Shown: in pieces, positions 1-11,060 of the stretch | How the letters are laid out: each line of letters opens with the position of its first letter | How positions within the stretch are numbered: position 1 is the first letter of the stretch | Source: Chionoecetes opilio | Lineage: Eukaryota > Arthropoda > Malacostraca > Decapoda > Majidae | DNA: 64,000 bases | Reading direction: 5' to 3' | Assembly (NCBI GenBank): GCA_016584305.1 | Contig: JACEEZ010020338.1 | Location: 200,001-264,000 of the forward strand | Notes under the pieces: generated by a model | The model's input: only the letters and a program-made list of their open reading frames with translations | Told to the model about the DNA's origin: nothing | The model's database searches: none | Position numbers and translations under genes: made by a program

Positions 1-470
1 TTATGCATGTAGTGGTGATGGTGGAGGTGGTGATGGTGAAGGTGGTGGTGGTGGTGGAGGCATGTTGGTGGTTTAGTGGTGTGTGTGTGTCTGTGTGTAT
101 GAACTGGGAGCGGAGGTGGCACGTGGGTGAGGTGCTGGTGGAGCGGTCTTGCGCGCGGGTGGGTGGGTGCCCGGGTGGGATGCTGGGGGTGGACCGAGAA
201 GGATGTACAGTGGGTGCCTCCTTCCTGGCACAAAGAGTGAGGCAGTGAGGATTCAGGCGTCTTGAGGGACAGACGTGCGCCGCTGCCGAGAAAGGCAGTC
301 GCGGAGGGCGGGGATCCCGTGGGGATTTCCTGGGGGAGGAACTGTGGTGGCGTGGTGGAACTGTGGTTTGCGTGGTGGAACTGTGGTGGAGTGGTGGAAC
401 TGTGGTGACGTGGTGGGACTGTGGTGTGCCAGGGTGGCACTGTGTGGTGACTGTTGTAGCGTCTCTCCTT
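1..470. repeat. G/T-rich low-complexity DNA with a short minisatellite
   Basis: The first 240 bases are runs of GGT and GTG triplets. Bases 336-445 hold about five imperfect copies of a unit reading GTGGTGGAACTGTG. Open frames across it are Val/Gly/Trp-rich, as expected from triplet repeats, and I do not regard them as genes. Confidence 0.7.
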
Positions 471-1012
471 GCGACGGCCGCGGAATAGGTCTGAGGTGTT
501 GACGTGTTTGTACTCTGTTTGTATCGGGACTTTATTCAGTAAACAAAAGAAATGAGTCAAAGTGTTTCCGTCGCCTGGGTTGATTAAGGAAGACGTGAAC
601 TATACACAACTCGCATCAGCCTAACATACCAAACTCTGTCGCTGTTTAAGTAAGTCAAGCAGCCGTACTGTAACCCCTGCACAGCCTCACAGAGACACCT
701 GGAGTGTGTGGTGGGGTCCAGGGCATAACACAAGTATTTCGAATACCATAAGAATTTCAAATAAACTATTATGTCTTCACGCTGTGATATTTACTGCGGT
801 ACTGGCGGGAGCCATTCCGCCTCGGCAGATTGGCGCCAACAGCCATTCCGTGTATAAGGAACTTTGTTTGTTACATTACATGAAAGTTTGTATACTTATG
901 TACATGCAGCCATCACAAATGCTACACGCATACAGGAAAATTATAACATTACGTGGTGAGGTACAGGAGGCAGGCAACGTAGTGAGGCACGGGAGGACGT
1001 GAGAGGTGTTTA

Positions 1013-1260
1013 AGGCCAGTTCCCACTAGTCACCTAACAATGACGTCACAAAAAAGTTGACTGCACCGAGCGGCCTTGAGTTGGCTGCCGTACAAAGTTA
1101 AAATCAAGTCATCTCTCCCGCTCGGCGATGTCCGCTCGAGCGGAGGTGCAAACTGTGCCCGGTTACCACTACAGCCACTCAAGCGGTGATGATGGTGACG
1201 TCATTGTTGGGTGGTGAACGGCAACGGCGGCCGTAGAAGCGGACTAGCGGGAACCGGCCT
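1013..1260. mobile_element. TTA-flanked MITE, PIF/Harbinger-like
   Basis: The left end reads AGGCCAGTTCCCACTAGTC and the right end, reverse-complemented, reads AGGCCGGTTCCCGCTAGTC. Both ends are flanked by TTA (1010-1012 and 1261-1263). A second inverted motif just inside each end, AACAATGACGTCAC, contains the palindrome TGACGTCA, which matches a CRE/bZIP site. At 248 bp there is no coding capacity. A 3-bp TWA target duplication is the hallmark of the PIF/Harbinger superfamily, so the assignment rests on the duplication and not on a transposase. It resembles the element at 19039-19522, which starts with AGGCC and has the same TTA flanks. Confidence 0.75.
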
Positions 1261-1630
1261 TTACACTCAGGACGACAAAGCCAGACTCAGCTGATCAGTA
1301 CGCCAGGCAGGCACGCAGCTGCACCGCCGTGGTCGGGTTTGTTTTCACTCCTGCCGTCCGACCTGCGTGTACATGTTCAGCCAGCCAACATGACGATTTA
1401 CTTATACTATCGCATACAAGCTAGAAAATAAAAATGGCTGATGAGCAGTGCTGAATGAAGATAATGAATAGTGAGTGTGTTCTTGTGTGAAAATGACTGT
1501 ATTTCGGACAACAGTTTTGGTGGTCTGGTTTTTTTTTCTTAGAAATTTCTTTCCAAAATCAGGATGCGTCTTCCAAGATGCAGTGTCTTATAAGCCGTAA
1601 AATACGGTAATCTCTTGAGTTCTTCACCCA

Positions 1631-1631
<1 letters not shown>

Positions 1632-1695
<64 letters not shown>

Positions 1696-1710
1696 ACACA
1701 CACACACACA
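1632..1710. repeat. (CT)n-(CA)n compound microsatellite
   Basis: A nearly perfect CT run of about 62 bases passes into a CA run of about 16 bases. It lies directly upstream of the LINE fragment at 1724. Confidence 0.95.
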
Positions 1711-1723
1711 ACATACATCTTCT

Positions 1724-1935
1724 AACAAACATGAGAAAGGCTTTTGTCTATGTGGACGAGGACATGATGAAGAAATTTATTGTGGCCATGATACGCCCTA
1801 GACTGGAGTACGCCACAGTAGTTTGGTCTCCGCACAAGAGTAGGGATGAAAAGTAGATAGAAAGAATACATGCACTGATGAGGGTAATGGCGAAGAAGCA
1901 ACAGGGAGAGATGAATGGGAATGAACTTGTGGCGG
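1724..1935 (+). pseudogene. Non-LTR retrotransposon RT C-terminal fragment
   Basis: The translation contains IRPRLEYATVVWSPHKSRDE followed by a stop and then IERIHALMRVMAK. This is the conserved segment just after the reverse-transcriptase palm in Jockey/CR1-type LINEs (pattern RPxLEYaxxvWsP, then a linker, then IExIQ). Only about 70 codons survive. An in-frame stop at about 1855 and loss of frame after 1935 show it is dead. The segment is flanked upstream by the CT/CA microsatellite. The exact LINE clade cannot be fixed from this short piece. Confidence 0.7.
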
Positions 1936-2460
1936 GATAAGCCTTGCCAAGAACGCCTCATGGCGCGTTGTCTCATCCTCACATCGCTGTTGCTCATCTA
2001 AGTGCAGTCTTTCCTCCTTATCATCCATCCCTTTCAGCAGGGCGGCCAAATCCGTGGTGTATGAGGCTGGCTATAGGGCGGCTGTTGCTGATGAATGGTG
2101 AGAAAGATGAGGCTGTGTGTGTGAGGGCAGTGGTGTGAGTGTGGGTGGTAGCATAGCTGTCAACTGGTCCGCAGTGGTGCTGGGCACTTCATGCTGCTGC
2201 TGTTGATGCTTTTTGCCTCTTCCCATCATTATTGCCTGTACTTACAAACTGTACAGCCACATGCCTCAAGTTTAAAGGGTGGAGAAGAGGGAGCTCATGT
2301 GTGGAAGTGAGTGAGTGTGTACATGTGTGGCATATTGCCAGGCGGGTGTGGCTGAGCCAGTGTGCTGGCAGGCTCCGATGAAGGAGGATGTCAGAGTCAA
2401 TGCTCCAGATAATCTTTAGATTATCTATAAGCCAAGGTTAATTAATACCTTCGAGATGCC

Positions 2461-2620
2461 ACTAAGTGCACATTGAGAAATAATTACAAAAGCAACCAGA
2501 CCGTGTAGCTAGGTCAGGAGGAAAACAGAGATTGGCGTTCCATGCCTGATTTGGCGAGAACACTCTCACAGCTGGCAATGCAACCTAGCAGACGCATTTT
2601 GCTAGTATCAAAAAGTTTGA
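2461..2620. repeat. Dispersed repeat family, copy 1
   Basis: This tract (AATAATTACAAAAGCAACC, then CATGCCTGATTTGGCG and CAACCTAGC) realigns with 4185-4330 at roughly 75-80% identity by eye. It has no coding capacity. It is probably the interior of a non-autonomous element whose ends are not intact here. Confidence 0.55.
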
Positions 2621-2984
2621 ATGTTTTCTTAACAATTTACTCTTCACACACCTTTATAATTTATAATTACACTCAACACTCGTGTCATGGGTCATGACTT
2701 ATTGTAGGCGTTGAAATTCCCGGGGCCTGCGTAACCCTCATTCAAGATATTGATTTTCTGGCTGGCAGAGGATTGCCAGAGGGCACTATTATGAGGAAAG
2801 CAGTGTAGTATGCTGAGATTACTTCCTAATGGATAGCTGGGTGCGCTAGCAGTATAATGCATGATCAGGGTTGCATGTAGTGGAAACAAAAGCATGCCAA
2901 AGAGTGAGGAATGAGACAAGCAAAAATATGATAGGTTGTAGAGACGTGGCAATGCTGTTGTAGAAGGAGTTCAGGCGACGGTGC

Positions 2985-3290
2985 CCTCCCTCCATCTCGC
3001 TCCAAAACCAGACGCCGAATCAGACGTACAGGACCTCACCACTGCTTTTCTGAGTTCATCGCCTGCCCATTACGTGTCTCTCTTACGGAGGTACAGACGG
3101 GTTGCTACAGCGTGAGAACAGGAGAAGTGCATTGTGGATGAGGCATTTTGAGGCAAGGACGCAGGCCGAGCGTAAGTAGATCTAGAAGACGAGGGCAAGA
3201 GTGGACTGGACAGAGTACCACGTGGATGTGATTGAGGCCACGACGAGAGGACCATACAGCCGCAGGTTCATCAGTAGAGAGTGAGATACC
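2985..3290. other. Degenerate coding-like tract, unassigned
   Basis: GC content rises relative to the flanks and both strands have short open frames. One plus-strand frame reads SLLRRYRRVATA before a stop. I cannot match it to a family. It may be a decayed transposon gene, and chance is not excluded. Confidence 0.2.
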
Positions 3291-3626
3291 CTAACCCCTT
3301 CTATTTTCAGCAGTGCTATAGGTGGTAGGGTTATAGATTATCTAGGAAAAAGTATTTAGGGGGAGTGCTTGGTTGGATAGAAAGTGAGTCCAGATACGGA
3401 CATGTACTTTCCTATTTAATTGCTGCCTTAGTATAAATTAAAGTAAATTAGATTGTCGCTCTGATTGATTAACTCTGCATTACTTCCTGTTGGGCTATAG
3501 TGAGTTCCGAACCGTCGGTAGTTCGGAGTGGTGTCAAGTGAAGTGGAGCACGATAATTTTTTTTTTTTTTTAAATTCTCTTTATATTTCATGGACCTTCA
3601 TTCAAACCTTAACCTCACACCTCTTT

Positions 3627-4095
3627 GAACCCGACACCTCGATTTAACGGACTAAATGGGGAATTAAAGTGTCAGTTGTTTGAAAAAAGTAAAGGTCCAT
3701 TGCATCGTTTCCCCCCCCTCTATAATGCCTGTATTAGATTGCCTAAGAACACCCACATGCTGCCCATTAACTTTACCTTCGACAGCAAGTGCATCGGAGG
3801 ACACAGGGGGGGGGCAGCATGAGCCTCTAATCACAGGCACCACTATAAAAATCCTGCCTGCACCACCACGGGCGAGGGCCAACCATCACAGCCCTCAAGT
3901 GAACCTCCAGGATCTACCATCCGAGCCTTGAAGGTCACTGCCTACAGACGCTAGAGGCATAAGAAAAAAAAAAAAAAAAAAGTTCAAGCAACAGACTTTT
4001 TGAATGGTTAGGTCCGCTTGTCCGGGAGCAGATGGAGTCTGTTAATTGAATTCCAAATCCATTAAATTGAGGTCCGTTAAATCGAGGGTTGAGTG
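3627..4095. mobile_element. Tigger/pogo-like non-autonomous element with a SINE inside
   Basis: The inner parts of both ends share CCTCGATTTAACGGAC in inverted orientation (3638-3653 and about 4073-4088). The right end finishes GGGTTGAGTG followed by TA. The terminal bases of the left end have diverged (GAACCCGACA). The style CA-CCTCG-TTTA-CGG is typical of pogo/Tigger terminal repeats. The SINE fragment 3738-3980 sits inside. The left boundary is approximate. Confidence 0.55.
3738..3980 (+). mobile_element. SINE body, 5'-truncated copy
   Basis: From CACCCACATGCTGCCC to the oligo(A) tail at 3962-3980 this matches the body of the full-length SINE at 50977-51328, including the blocks CCTCTAATCACAGGCACCAC and GCCAACCATCACAGCCCTC. 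The tRNA-like head is missing, as expected for 5' truncation. A third copy lies at 23822-24085. Confidence 0.8.
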
Positions 4096-4149
4096 TAACT
4101 CCAGTTTCTGCATTACATTAAGGTTAACATGCTACCTTTTCACAACATT

Positions 4150-4400
4150 AGTGAGCATTTTGATGGGCAAAATTGTGAAATTAATGAGAAATAATCACAA
4201 ACACAACCAGACCGTATAGCTATGTCGGGAGGTCAACAGTAACTGGTGCTACATGCCTGATTTGGTGGGAACACCCACACTGCTCGCCCTGCAACCTAGC
4301 GGATACAGTTTTCAAGCAACGAACTTTTTTAATGGTTTGGTCTGCTTGTCCGGTAGTGGATGGAGTCTGTTAAATCCAAATTCTGTGAAATTGATGGTCA
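4150..4400. repeat. Dispersed repeat family, copy 2
   Basis: Bases 4185-4330 match 2461-2620, and 4308-4400 match 3980-4095 (shared block TGGATGGAGTCTGTTAA in this copy, with one change in the other). This copy therefore links the interior seen at 2.5 kb with the right end seen at 4.0 kb, and it outlines a longer parental element. Confidence 0.55.
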
Positions 4401-5130
4401 AGTGTACTTATCTTATCAACAGCAATATTATAAATTTCCAAGAAATATTACATTTTTTCTACACACTTTCTGCCTCATGGAGGGAGCTTCAGTTCACTCA
4501 ATAAAGAAATTCTGTAATCCTACAAAGCTGGCTTTTCCACAGTTGCATCTTCCCCTAATATATTTTTCATATCTTGGTTTCACAATATCCCCTAAAATTG
4601 TTAACTGCAGTAACAACATGGTCACTTTTTCCAATAGGGCACAAATATAACATAATATCAATTATGCTTGTTTTATTTGTGAACAGCAGATCCAGTCTTG
4701 TGGGAGTGTCTTCACCTCAAAATATTCTCTCTTGATCAACTCAATGGGTTGTCACATTATCCATTATACTAAGTTATAATAAGCTTAGCAACTTATTGCC
4801 CCATGAATTTTCAATTCTTTTGGCAGAATACTCCTCCAAATCACCTATCACAGTTAAAATCAACCGTCCAGATAATGCATCTTCCATTATTTCAATGCAA
4901 TGTCTTCCATTATTTCCTTAGATGCCTGGCTATATCATACAACATTTCTTGACATTTATTCTCTTCTTATGATCTTGTTTTGGATAAACATATGCTACGG
5001 CAATGTTATTTTCCTCCTTTACCAATTTTCAAACTCATTTGAAATATTTTTGTTAATCCTTCTCCCATTTCCACTTTAAACCACTTTCAATTCCATTTCA
5101 ACAGCTTTCAAAACTAATCTTCCAGCTATG
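4401..5130. other. AT-rich stretch with no recognisable feature
   Basis: No splice-bounded exon, RNA gene or terminal repeat was seen. Open frames are short and of AT-rich composition. Confidence 0.5.
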
Positions 5131-5139
5131 TTGCTTTGG

Positions 5140-6300
5140 TCACTTCCCCACAGGTTGTATTTTCCATCACCCTTCTATACTTACATTACACCTCCTTGCT
5201 TTACTCAATTTGGTTTCTATTAAGCACACTTATGTTCACACAACACAATACCCAACATCTGGAGGCACGGTACCATCATCATCATCCCCAAAACCAACAA
5301 AGACTCAAAACTACCTTCTGCACACTACTGTGCACTCCTTCAAAAGTCACGGAACGTCTCATTCTAAACCAGGTCACACCACACATTCTCCTAGCACCCT
5401 CACAACATGGTTTCAGGCCTCTACACTCAACAAACACTCTTCTCACAGACCTCACACATAGAATTTTTAATGGCATCAACTCTGCTAAACCTCCACATGG
5501 AACACTCCTCATAACACTAGACATCTGTAAAGCCTTGGATGCCATTCCCCACCAAAACCTCACAAACAAAATATATAATACAAACATGAATAATAACACA
5601 AAATGATGGTTGGCCAGCTACTTGGTATGCAGAAATGCCCATGTATCATTTGCTGGCCAATCATTGAACATAAAAAAATTCACAAACGGATCCCTCAAGG
5701 TTCCATACTATCTATCACCCACTCTTTTCAACCTATACATGCATGACATACCCACACCCCACACTCCCCAAATACACATAGCTTCTTACACAGACAACAT
5801 AATACTTACATGTACACACCAAATCGCAGACACAGCTACACATCTTCTTTGACATTACCTTGACACACTTCACACCTTGTTCATCTTCAATTGACTTAAA
5901 ATAGCCCCAACCAAATCCACATTCACCCTCCTTACCAACTGGACAGCTGAAAACTACTGTACCCTACATCTCGCCATAAACAACACTCCCATACCACACA
6001 CACAGTGACACACACATACAAAATACTTGGCGGAACATTTGATAATATATCTTGCGGTTGAGGAAGTGAAAACTTCAAGAAATTTGCTGACTTGCAGTTG
6101 CAAAAAGTGAGGATTTTTGTTTGCAGAAGTAGATTTTCATTGCAGAAGTGGATTTTCGTTTGCGGAAGTGGATTTTTGTTTGCGGCGCCCATCTCTGACT
6201 GATATTCATAAAACTTTACTCATCAGTGCTGTAGCAACCATCTGTTACCCAGCACCTCACATCTCCTTGAATGATTTATACAACATACTCTTAAATGAGA
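5140..6300 (+). pseudogene. Decayed non-LTR retrotransposon reverse transcriptase
   Basis: Across two frames the order of RT motifs is visible. ERLILNQVTPHI and SQHGFRPLHSTNTLLTDL (5350-5450) are motif 1-2. LLITLDICKALDAIPHQNL (5500-5560) is the palm segment A, normally D-x-SKAFD-x-V, here with changed residues. PYYLSPTLFNLYMHDI (5700-5750) corresponds to the GSVLSPxLFNLYxxD block. IASYTDNIILT (5780-5815) replaces the catalytic YADD with YTDN, so the enzyme could not work. A tail TYKILGGTFDN near 6015-6045 matches the thumb. The segment is interrupted at about 6050-6190 by a short tandem repeat, and a possible C-terminal remnant continues to 6300. The clade is close to RTE/Jockey; I am sure only that it is a LINE. 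Confidence 0.8.
6105..6185. repeat. Short tandem repeat of about 20 bp
   Basis: Four imperfect copies of a unit like TTTGCGGAAGTGGATTTTCG lie inside the LINE remnant. They look like a local expansion after the element died. Confidence 0.7.
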
Positions 6301-6447
6301 TGAATATCAAGATACCTCTGGAACTGAATTTGTCATCCCTTGTGGAGTTTTCACTATTTCTTCAGTGCTCGGAGATAATTTTTTTAATTTTCTTAAAATT
6401 CTTCAGCCAGTCTCTCATAATGAAAATAAATAAATTACAAGACTCAC

Positions 6448-6556
6448 CTTAATACATATAACCTCAGAGAAAGCTGGATCCTGGGCAGAGACAACAACAG
6501 TGGTGGAGTAGGTGAAGGGCGTCAGTCTGGGCACCCACACCAGCGTGCTGACGTAT
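6448..6556 (-). CDS. Internal exon of unidentified host gene (most 3' seen)
   Basis: On the minus strand the segment is preceded by CCACATTTCACAG and followed by AAG|GTGAGTCTTG, a near-perfect donor. The 109-base exon takes one base to finish the preceding codon and then reads 36 open codons, ending in phase 0. The peptide contains YVSTLVWVPRLTPF, then STTVVVSAQDP and FSEVICIK, which looks like beta-rich folded protein. It matches no transposon protein I know. The start phase fits the end of exon 31753-31879, which ends with AG, so the split codon is AGA (Arg). I do not recognise the family. The alternative is a chance open segment between cryptic sites, but the donor quality and phase agreement argue against that. 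Confidence 0.6.
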
Positions 6557-7276
6557 CTGTGAAATGTGGCTTTGATTACTTTGTTATTGCGGTGCCCAAA
6601 GTTGATTTCAGTTTAAATCTACACTTATGATTATTTTAAGGGGAGATACCAAATGAATACAAGCTTATCAGTGATATCCTAAGAAGTACAATGCAAGACT
6701 TTCAGGGTATGGTTTACAGCGTTAATGTGTTGCCGCAGCGGCAAATCTTTTCTAATACTATTTACGGTAATACATATGTACATTTCTTAAAGTAATCGTC
6801 CAGACCCATTTTTTCTTTGCATAATTATGTTGAATAGTCCAGACCCATTTTTTCTTTGCATGATTATGTTGAATAATCATTCAAAATACCAAAATCCACA
6901 CAAAAAAATTCATTTCCATGCCATATTTCTGTAAAAATATGACTTTTGTAAAAAGCGCGGGAAAAACAACAGCCCAGTTCCAGGAGTGGCGCGAAACATG
7001 CTGATGACAGCCCGTGAGGTGGACAATCTGCCTCACATAGCTTGTCTCTCCCCCGGCGCACACACGTCTCCACACATTTATCGTGGCCTTATAGGTCGGG
7101 AACAATATATCTTATTGGGGGACCCTTATGGGGTCTTATAAGCTCTCTGGAAAGGCCTTAAGCTTTCTTGCTGCACCCATAAAGGATGCAAGTATATGCC
7201 AAATCACAAAAAATATATATCAGAAACACCCAAAATTCTTCATGTACTATATTTATTTATAATTTTACGTGTAGTA

Positions 7277-8276
7277 CACACAACCCTCGTTTTCCCGGAC
7301 CTCCATTTCCTGGATATCGGATTTGCCGGTCAAAATCTGAGGTCCGAGGATATGTCAGAGTCCCGGACAAATGCCTGATCCAGTCCGTAAATCGACAAAG
7401 TTGTCCGGTGGTGCAAGCATCTCCTGTCACCCCTGGTCAGTATCCGCGCCTCCCGCCAGGTGGCAGCATGCTCAGCGGTCGTATTGTTTACATTTGGGCA
7501 CAAGACACTCACGTTTCACCTGCACCTCCTCCGTCAGTCCCCTGACCCCAACTGCCCCTGGTGCAGGAACGTCTCTGAGACTATTGAACACTTTCTGCTG
7601 CAGTGTCCGCGCTTCAACTCCCACCATGTAGTGCTACGCTCTCAACTCCTCACCCTGAACGTCGCCACCTTTGACCTCCCTACCCTGATGGCGGCGGCTG
7701 GCCTCCCGCCAGGTGGCAGCATGTTCAGCGGTCGTATTGTTTACATTTGGGCACACGACACTCACTGTTCACCTGCACCGCCTCCGTCAGTCCCCTGACC
7801 CCCACTGCCCCTGGTGCAGGAACATCTCTGAGACTATTGAACACTTTCTGCTGCAGTGTCCGTGCTTCCACTCCCACCGTGTAGTGCTACGCTCTGAACT
7901 CCTTACCCTGAACGTCGCCACCTGTGATCTGCCCACCCTGCTGGCGTCCACCCCTCCCGGCAACATGCTGTCATCTGCCTCACCTGTGCCTTCCTGAGGA
8001 AGACAGGTCAACTACAGCAGCCTGTGATAGCATCATAGGACATCACCAGGGCTCATAGTGTTCCCCATGGGATCCTGACAGCCCTAAAAACAACAACAAA
8101 GTGACGTAAAAGTCCACGGCGGGGTAGTTGATATTGGCGGTTGCCGGACAGTAAATAATAGAGTAGGATAAACGTCCAGGGGTGGGTAATGGCCTCGGAC
8201 TGTGGCGATTCCCGGACGTTTGCGGTTCCCGGACCAGTGCTTCCCCCTATTAGTCCGGGAAAATGAGGGTTGTGTG
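7277..8276. mobile_element. Tigger/pogo-like element, copy A, carrying LINE sequence
   Basis: The ends are CACACAACCCTCGTTTTCCC and, inverted, CACACAACCCTCATTTTCCC, directly flanked by TA (7275-7276, 8277-8278). This is the pogo/Tigger pattern (CA, ACCCTCGTTT, then CCGGA). Additional CCGGAC blocks occur near both ends. There is no transposase; the interior is a fragment of LINE ORF2 present as two tandem units that start at 7449 and 7702. The element is inserted into OE copy A 30 bp away from the position used in copy B. Confidence 0.85.
7449..8100 (+). pseudogene. LINE ORF2 C-terminus, tandemly duplicated inside the Tigger-like element
   Basis: Both units encode the CX2C-X8-H-X4-C segment (CPWC, then ETIEHFLLQC) and downstream LNVATFDLPTL. 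In the LINE at 17871-18565 the same peptide follows RNase H. Unit 1 is 253 bp (7449-7701). Unit 2 runs on to the LINE 3' end, with LTCAFLRKTGQL as the C-terminal peptide in the parent and the 3' tail AAAAACAACAACAAA at about 8085-8100. Each unit starts with the same 12-base block CCTCCCGCCAGG, which is not LINE sequence. Several frames are broken. Confidence 0.75.
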
Positions 8277-8515
8277 TATTTGTATTACTGCGCGGTTGGG
8301 AGGCCACCTCAGTTGACGTCACCGAGCCATGGTGCGTCGTCTGCTTGTCACGAGGAGCATTCTGGAAGCTCGGGGAATTTACAGATTTTGATTGCGGATT
8401 ATTTAAAAACAGCTGACTGGATGCAAAGTGAAAACATATTGTTGATATTCTCGATATGCTATATTTTGACTGCATTAAATCAGGAATGATGAAATGGTCT
8501 GGACGATTACTTTAA

Positions 8516-8866
8516 TGTTTCTTTCACACTCTCTGACCTGAATTCTGTAAAGGCATGGGTTCTAATTGCATAAGTAATTACTTTTATCCTTCCATATTAT
8601 GCTCAGAATGATACAAGCAGATACTTGAACATTGAGCCTCCTAGCATATCAGAGCACTTGTCTACGAAGATATTAATACATGGGCCGAATGGGGCTGTTC
8701 CTTGAGCGCCAACAACACTGATTCATGAATGTGTGATTGTTTTCTTATATGTATAGACTTACAGAAAAACAAAAATTGAAAGAAAATGCTGTTTCAAGTG
8801 ATGTAAAAGTTTTATAGGAACAAAAAGAATAAATAAACAAGTATTTACAAACATACAAGACAATAC
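8516..8866. other. Spacer without recognisable feature
   Basis: AT-rich sequence between two transposons. No gene, RNA or terminal repeat was seen. Confidence 0.5.
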
Positions 8867-8978
8867 TACAGGAAAACCTCGTTTATCCGGCACCCTCGGG
8901 GGGGAGCGCATGCCGGATAACTCATTTTGCCGTTGTTTTGAGAGTTACTCTTATGGAATCGCCCAAAATCCCAATCAT

Positions 8979-9230
8979 TTTCTTTTTCTTTTTCTTACAT
9001 CACAAGGAACTGGCCAAGGTCACAACAAAAATGGGTAACACAAAGCCCGCTTAGTTGCCAGTCCCTTTAAAGAAGACAGTAAGAGAATAAAATAAAAAAG
9101 AAGGGTGAGCCAATTTAGTTCGGGAGGTGTCTTGTTACTCTTCTTTTGAAAAGATGTAAGTCATAGGAAAGTGGAAAAATAGAAACAGGAAGAGAGTTCC
9201 AGAGTTTACCAGTGAAAGGGATGAAAGGGT
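8979..9230 (-). pseudogene. LINE 3' end fragment (family of 54211-55095)
   Basis: On the minus strand this ends in the 3' UTR block GGCCAGTTCCTTGTGATGTAA plus an A/G tail, and its 5' side matches the last codons of the ORF at 54347 (the block encoding LWNSLPVS and FKRRVTRH). It is cut off at 9230, so it is heavily 5'-truncated. Confidence 0.75.
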
Positions 9231-9320
9231 TGCCAACCCTGCGTACCCCGCCAAATTTGAACTAAATTTCTGCCGATTTTCTCAGTTTTTGAAATAATTA
9301 TACCTAATTAATGCCTGGGT

Positions 9321-9515
9321 TATCCTGCTGAGTGCCCCTTTCTACCCCGCACTTCTCGTCAGGATGGACAAGCCAGTCCTCATGTCGCACGCCAGCAGCA
9401 CGAACACTCTCCTCTCTTTTTTCACAGGATCTTTCTGACGGGCTCAAGCTAGCCCGTGGTCCTCCCTGCTGGAGGCCCGGAGAGAAAGAAATAAAAAAAA
9501 AAAAAAAAAAAAAAA
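9321..9515 (+). mobile_element. Poly(A)-tailed retroposed fragment with 8-bp target duplication
   Basis: The insert ends in about 22 As (9493-9514) and is bracketed by GCCTGGGT at 9313-9320 and 9516-9523. The body (ending GGAGGCCCGGAGAGAAAG) is unrecognised and could be the 3' end of another LINE or SINE. The clean duplication shows target-primed reverse transcription. Confidence 0.7.
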
Positions 9516-9572
9516 GGCCTGGGTCGATTAGTGCCGTTGTTTTGAATGCCGGTTAAATGAGGTTCTCCTGTA

Positions 9573-10500
9573 ATATATACAATACTAGACTCTTGGTACT
9601 GTATTAGATCCCTAGACTCTTGGTACTGTATTAGACACCTAGAGCAAGATTAACTTTATACAATTCATCTCTGTACTGCTTTCATATGGAAATTATAAAA
9701 AAAATAGGAATCAATGGGTCTATATGTTATGTTTATCATTATTGTTTCCCATGACTTTAAATTGCATGGATGAGATACCTATGAGAAATTTCTGATGGAT
9801 GTAACGTATACAGAAAATTCCCTACGGATAAAAACAGAGGAAATAGGAGTACGAGCCAGTTGTGTATCTTTGCATCACATTTTTATATGCAATAGTGTGA
9901 CGTTTGCTTGTCCACACTCATTTGTAACGATACGACATGCTTAGACATAACAGGTGGATACTGGGCCTGACGTGTAATGTACTATGCGAGTTCTATTATA
10001 ACAACTGTTTTTTTATATATTTTGTGTCTGCAATATGTAAAATTTGAATTATTTTGTGGTTTATTGAACTATTCTTAGATAAGACAAAAAAAAAGGAAAA
10101 ATAAACAGGTTAGTAGTATTGCCTTCAGTAACGATGCTACCATGCTGTCCCTGACCACCATTTGTACCTGTACACCACTGGGCAAGTCACAAATATCAAG
10201 TGTACTATTTTCTAACAAGGTTAGACATACATAAAATAACAATAGAGGAATAATGCTTTATAAAATAATGTTAAAGGTTACATAGGCACAAGAATATTGA
10301 GACTAAGCAGGTAGGTATCTCCAAAACATATATCATCGAGTAGATAATTTTATAATGCTCATACAGCGAAATAGGGTGCAAATTCATAAATCTCATATCA
10401 TTGAATTTTTGTCTAACGAATATGCATATAACATCACCATACTGTATTGGGTATTGGCTTAGTCTCTTAAATAGCAGCACAAGATAAGATCATTTAGTTT
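9573..10500. other. AT-rich spacer without recognisable feature
   Basis: Contains a short direct repeat (CTAGACTCTTGGTACTGTATTAGA twice at about 9588-9637, described here in outline only). No exon, RNA or transposon end was found. Confidence 0.5.
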
Positions 10501-10702
10501 AAAGTAATCGTCCAGACCCATTATTTCTTTGCATTAGTATGTTGACTGTTCATTCAAAATACCTAATCCACAAAACTAATTGATTTTGACACCTTATTTC
10601 CATAAAAACACTATTTTTGTAAAAAGCGCGGGGAAAAAATCAGCCCCATTCCAGCCGCCGCGCGAAACTTGCTGATGATGTCACGGGTGGGCAACAGTCA
10701 CA

Positions 10703-11060
10703 TCCACAGCATCACTGCTATCTTCTACCATTATTTTCATGCTCACTGCTATTCTGAACTTGCTAACTGCATGCCTCCCCCACTCCCGCCGCCTCGCTGC
10801 ACAAGACTTTCTACTCATTCTCATCCCTATTCTGTCCATCTTCCTAATGCAAGAGTTAATCAGTATCTTTACTCTTTCATCCCTTTCACTGATAAACTCT
10901 GGAACTCTCTTCCTGTTTCTATTTTTCCACTTTCCTACGACTTAAATCTTTTCAAGAGAAGAGTAACAAGACACCTCCCGAACTAAATTGGCACACCCCT
11001 CTTTTTTTTATTCTCTTACCGTCTTCTTTATAGGGACTGGCAACTAAGCGGGCGGAAACG
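10703..11060 (+). pseudogene. LINE ORF2 C-terminus and 3' UTR fragment
   Basis: Bases 10739-10985 match the end of the ORF at 54347-55039 (peptides THSHPYSVHLPNARVNQYLY, LWNSLPVSIF, FKRRVTRHLPN, then stop TAA at 10984). The 3' UTR is cut at GCAACTAAGCGGGC. No poly(A) tail remains. It interrupts OE copy B. Confidence 0.8.

Larger units (their letters stand above)
6791..8511. mobile_element. TIR element OE, copy A (TTAA- or TA-flanked)
   Basis: The ends are AGTAATCGTCCAGACCCA on the left and, inverted, AGTAATCGTCCAGACCA on the right. The flanks are TTAA on both sides (6787-6790, 8512-8515); because the next bases are also palindromic, TA flanks one base in are equally possible. TTAA would suggest piggyBac or Kolobok, TA would suggest Tc1/mariner. 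The left end is followed by a tandem duplication of about 39 bp (6799-6877). About 1 kb of the length is the inserted Tigger-like element 7277-8276, so the original was near 720 bp and non-coding. Copy B starts at 10503. Confidence 0.7.
8869..9570. mobile_element. Tigger/pogo-like element with two nested retro-insertions
   Basis: The ends are CAGGAAAACCTCGTTTATCC and, inverted, CAGGAGAACCTCATTTAACC, flanked by TA (8867-8868, 9571-9572). Inside are a LINE 3' end (8979-9230, minus) and a poly(A)-tailed insert (9321-9515). Without them the element would be only about 250 bp. It is non-autonomous and uses the same TA target as the copies at 7277 and 11173 but has a different terminal sequence, so it is a separate family. 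Confidence 0.85.
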
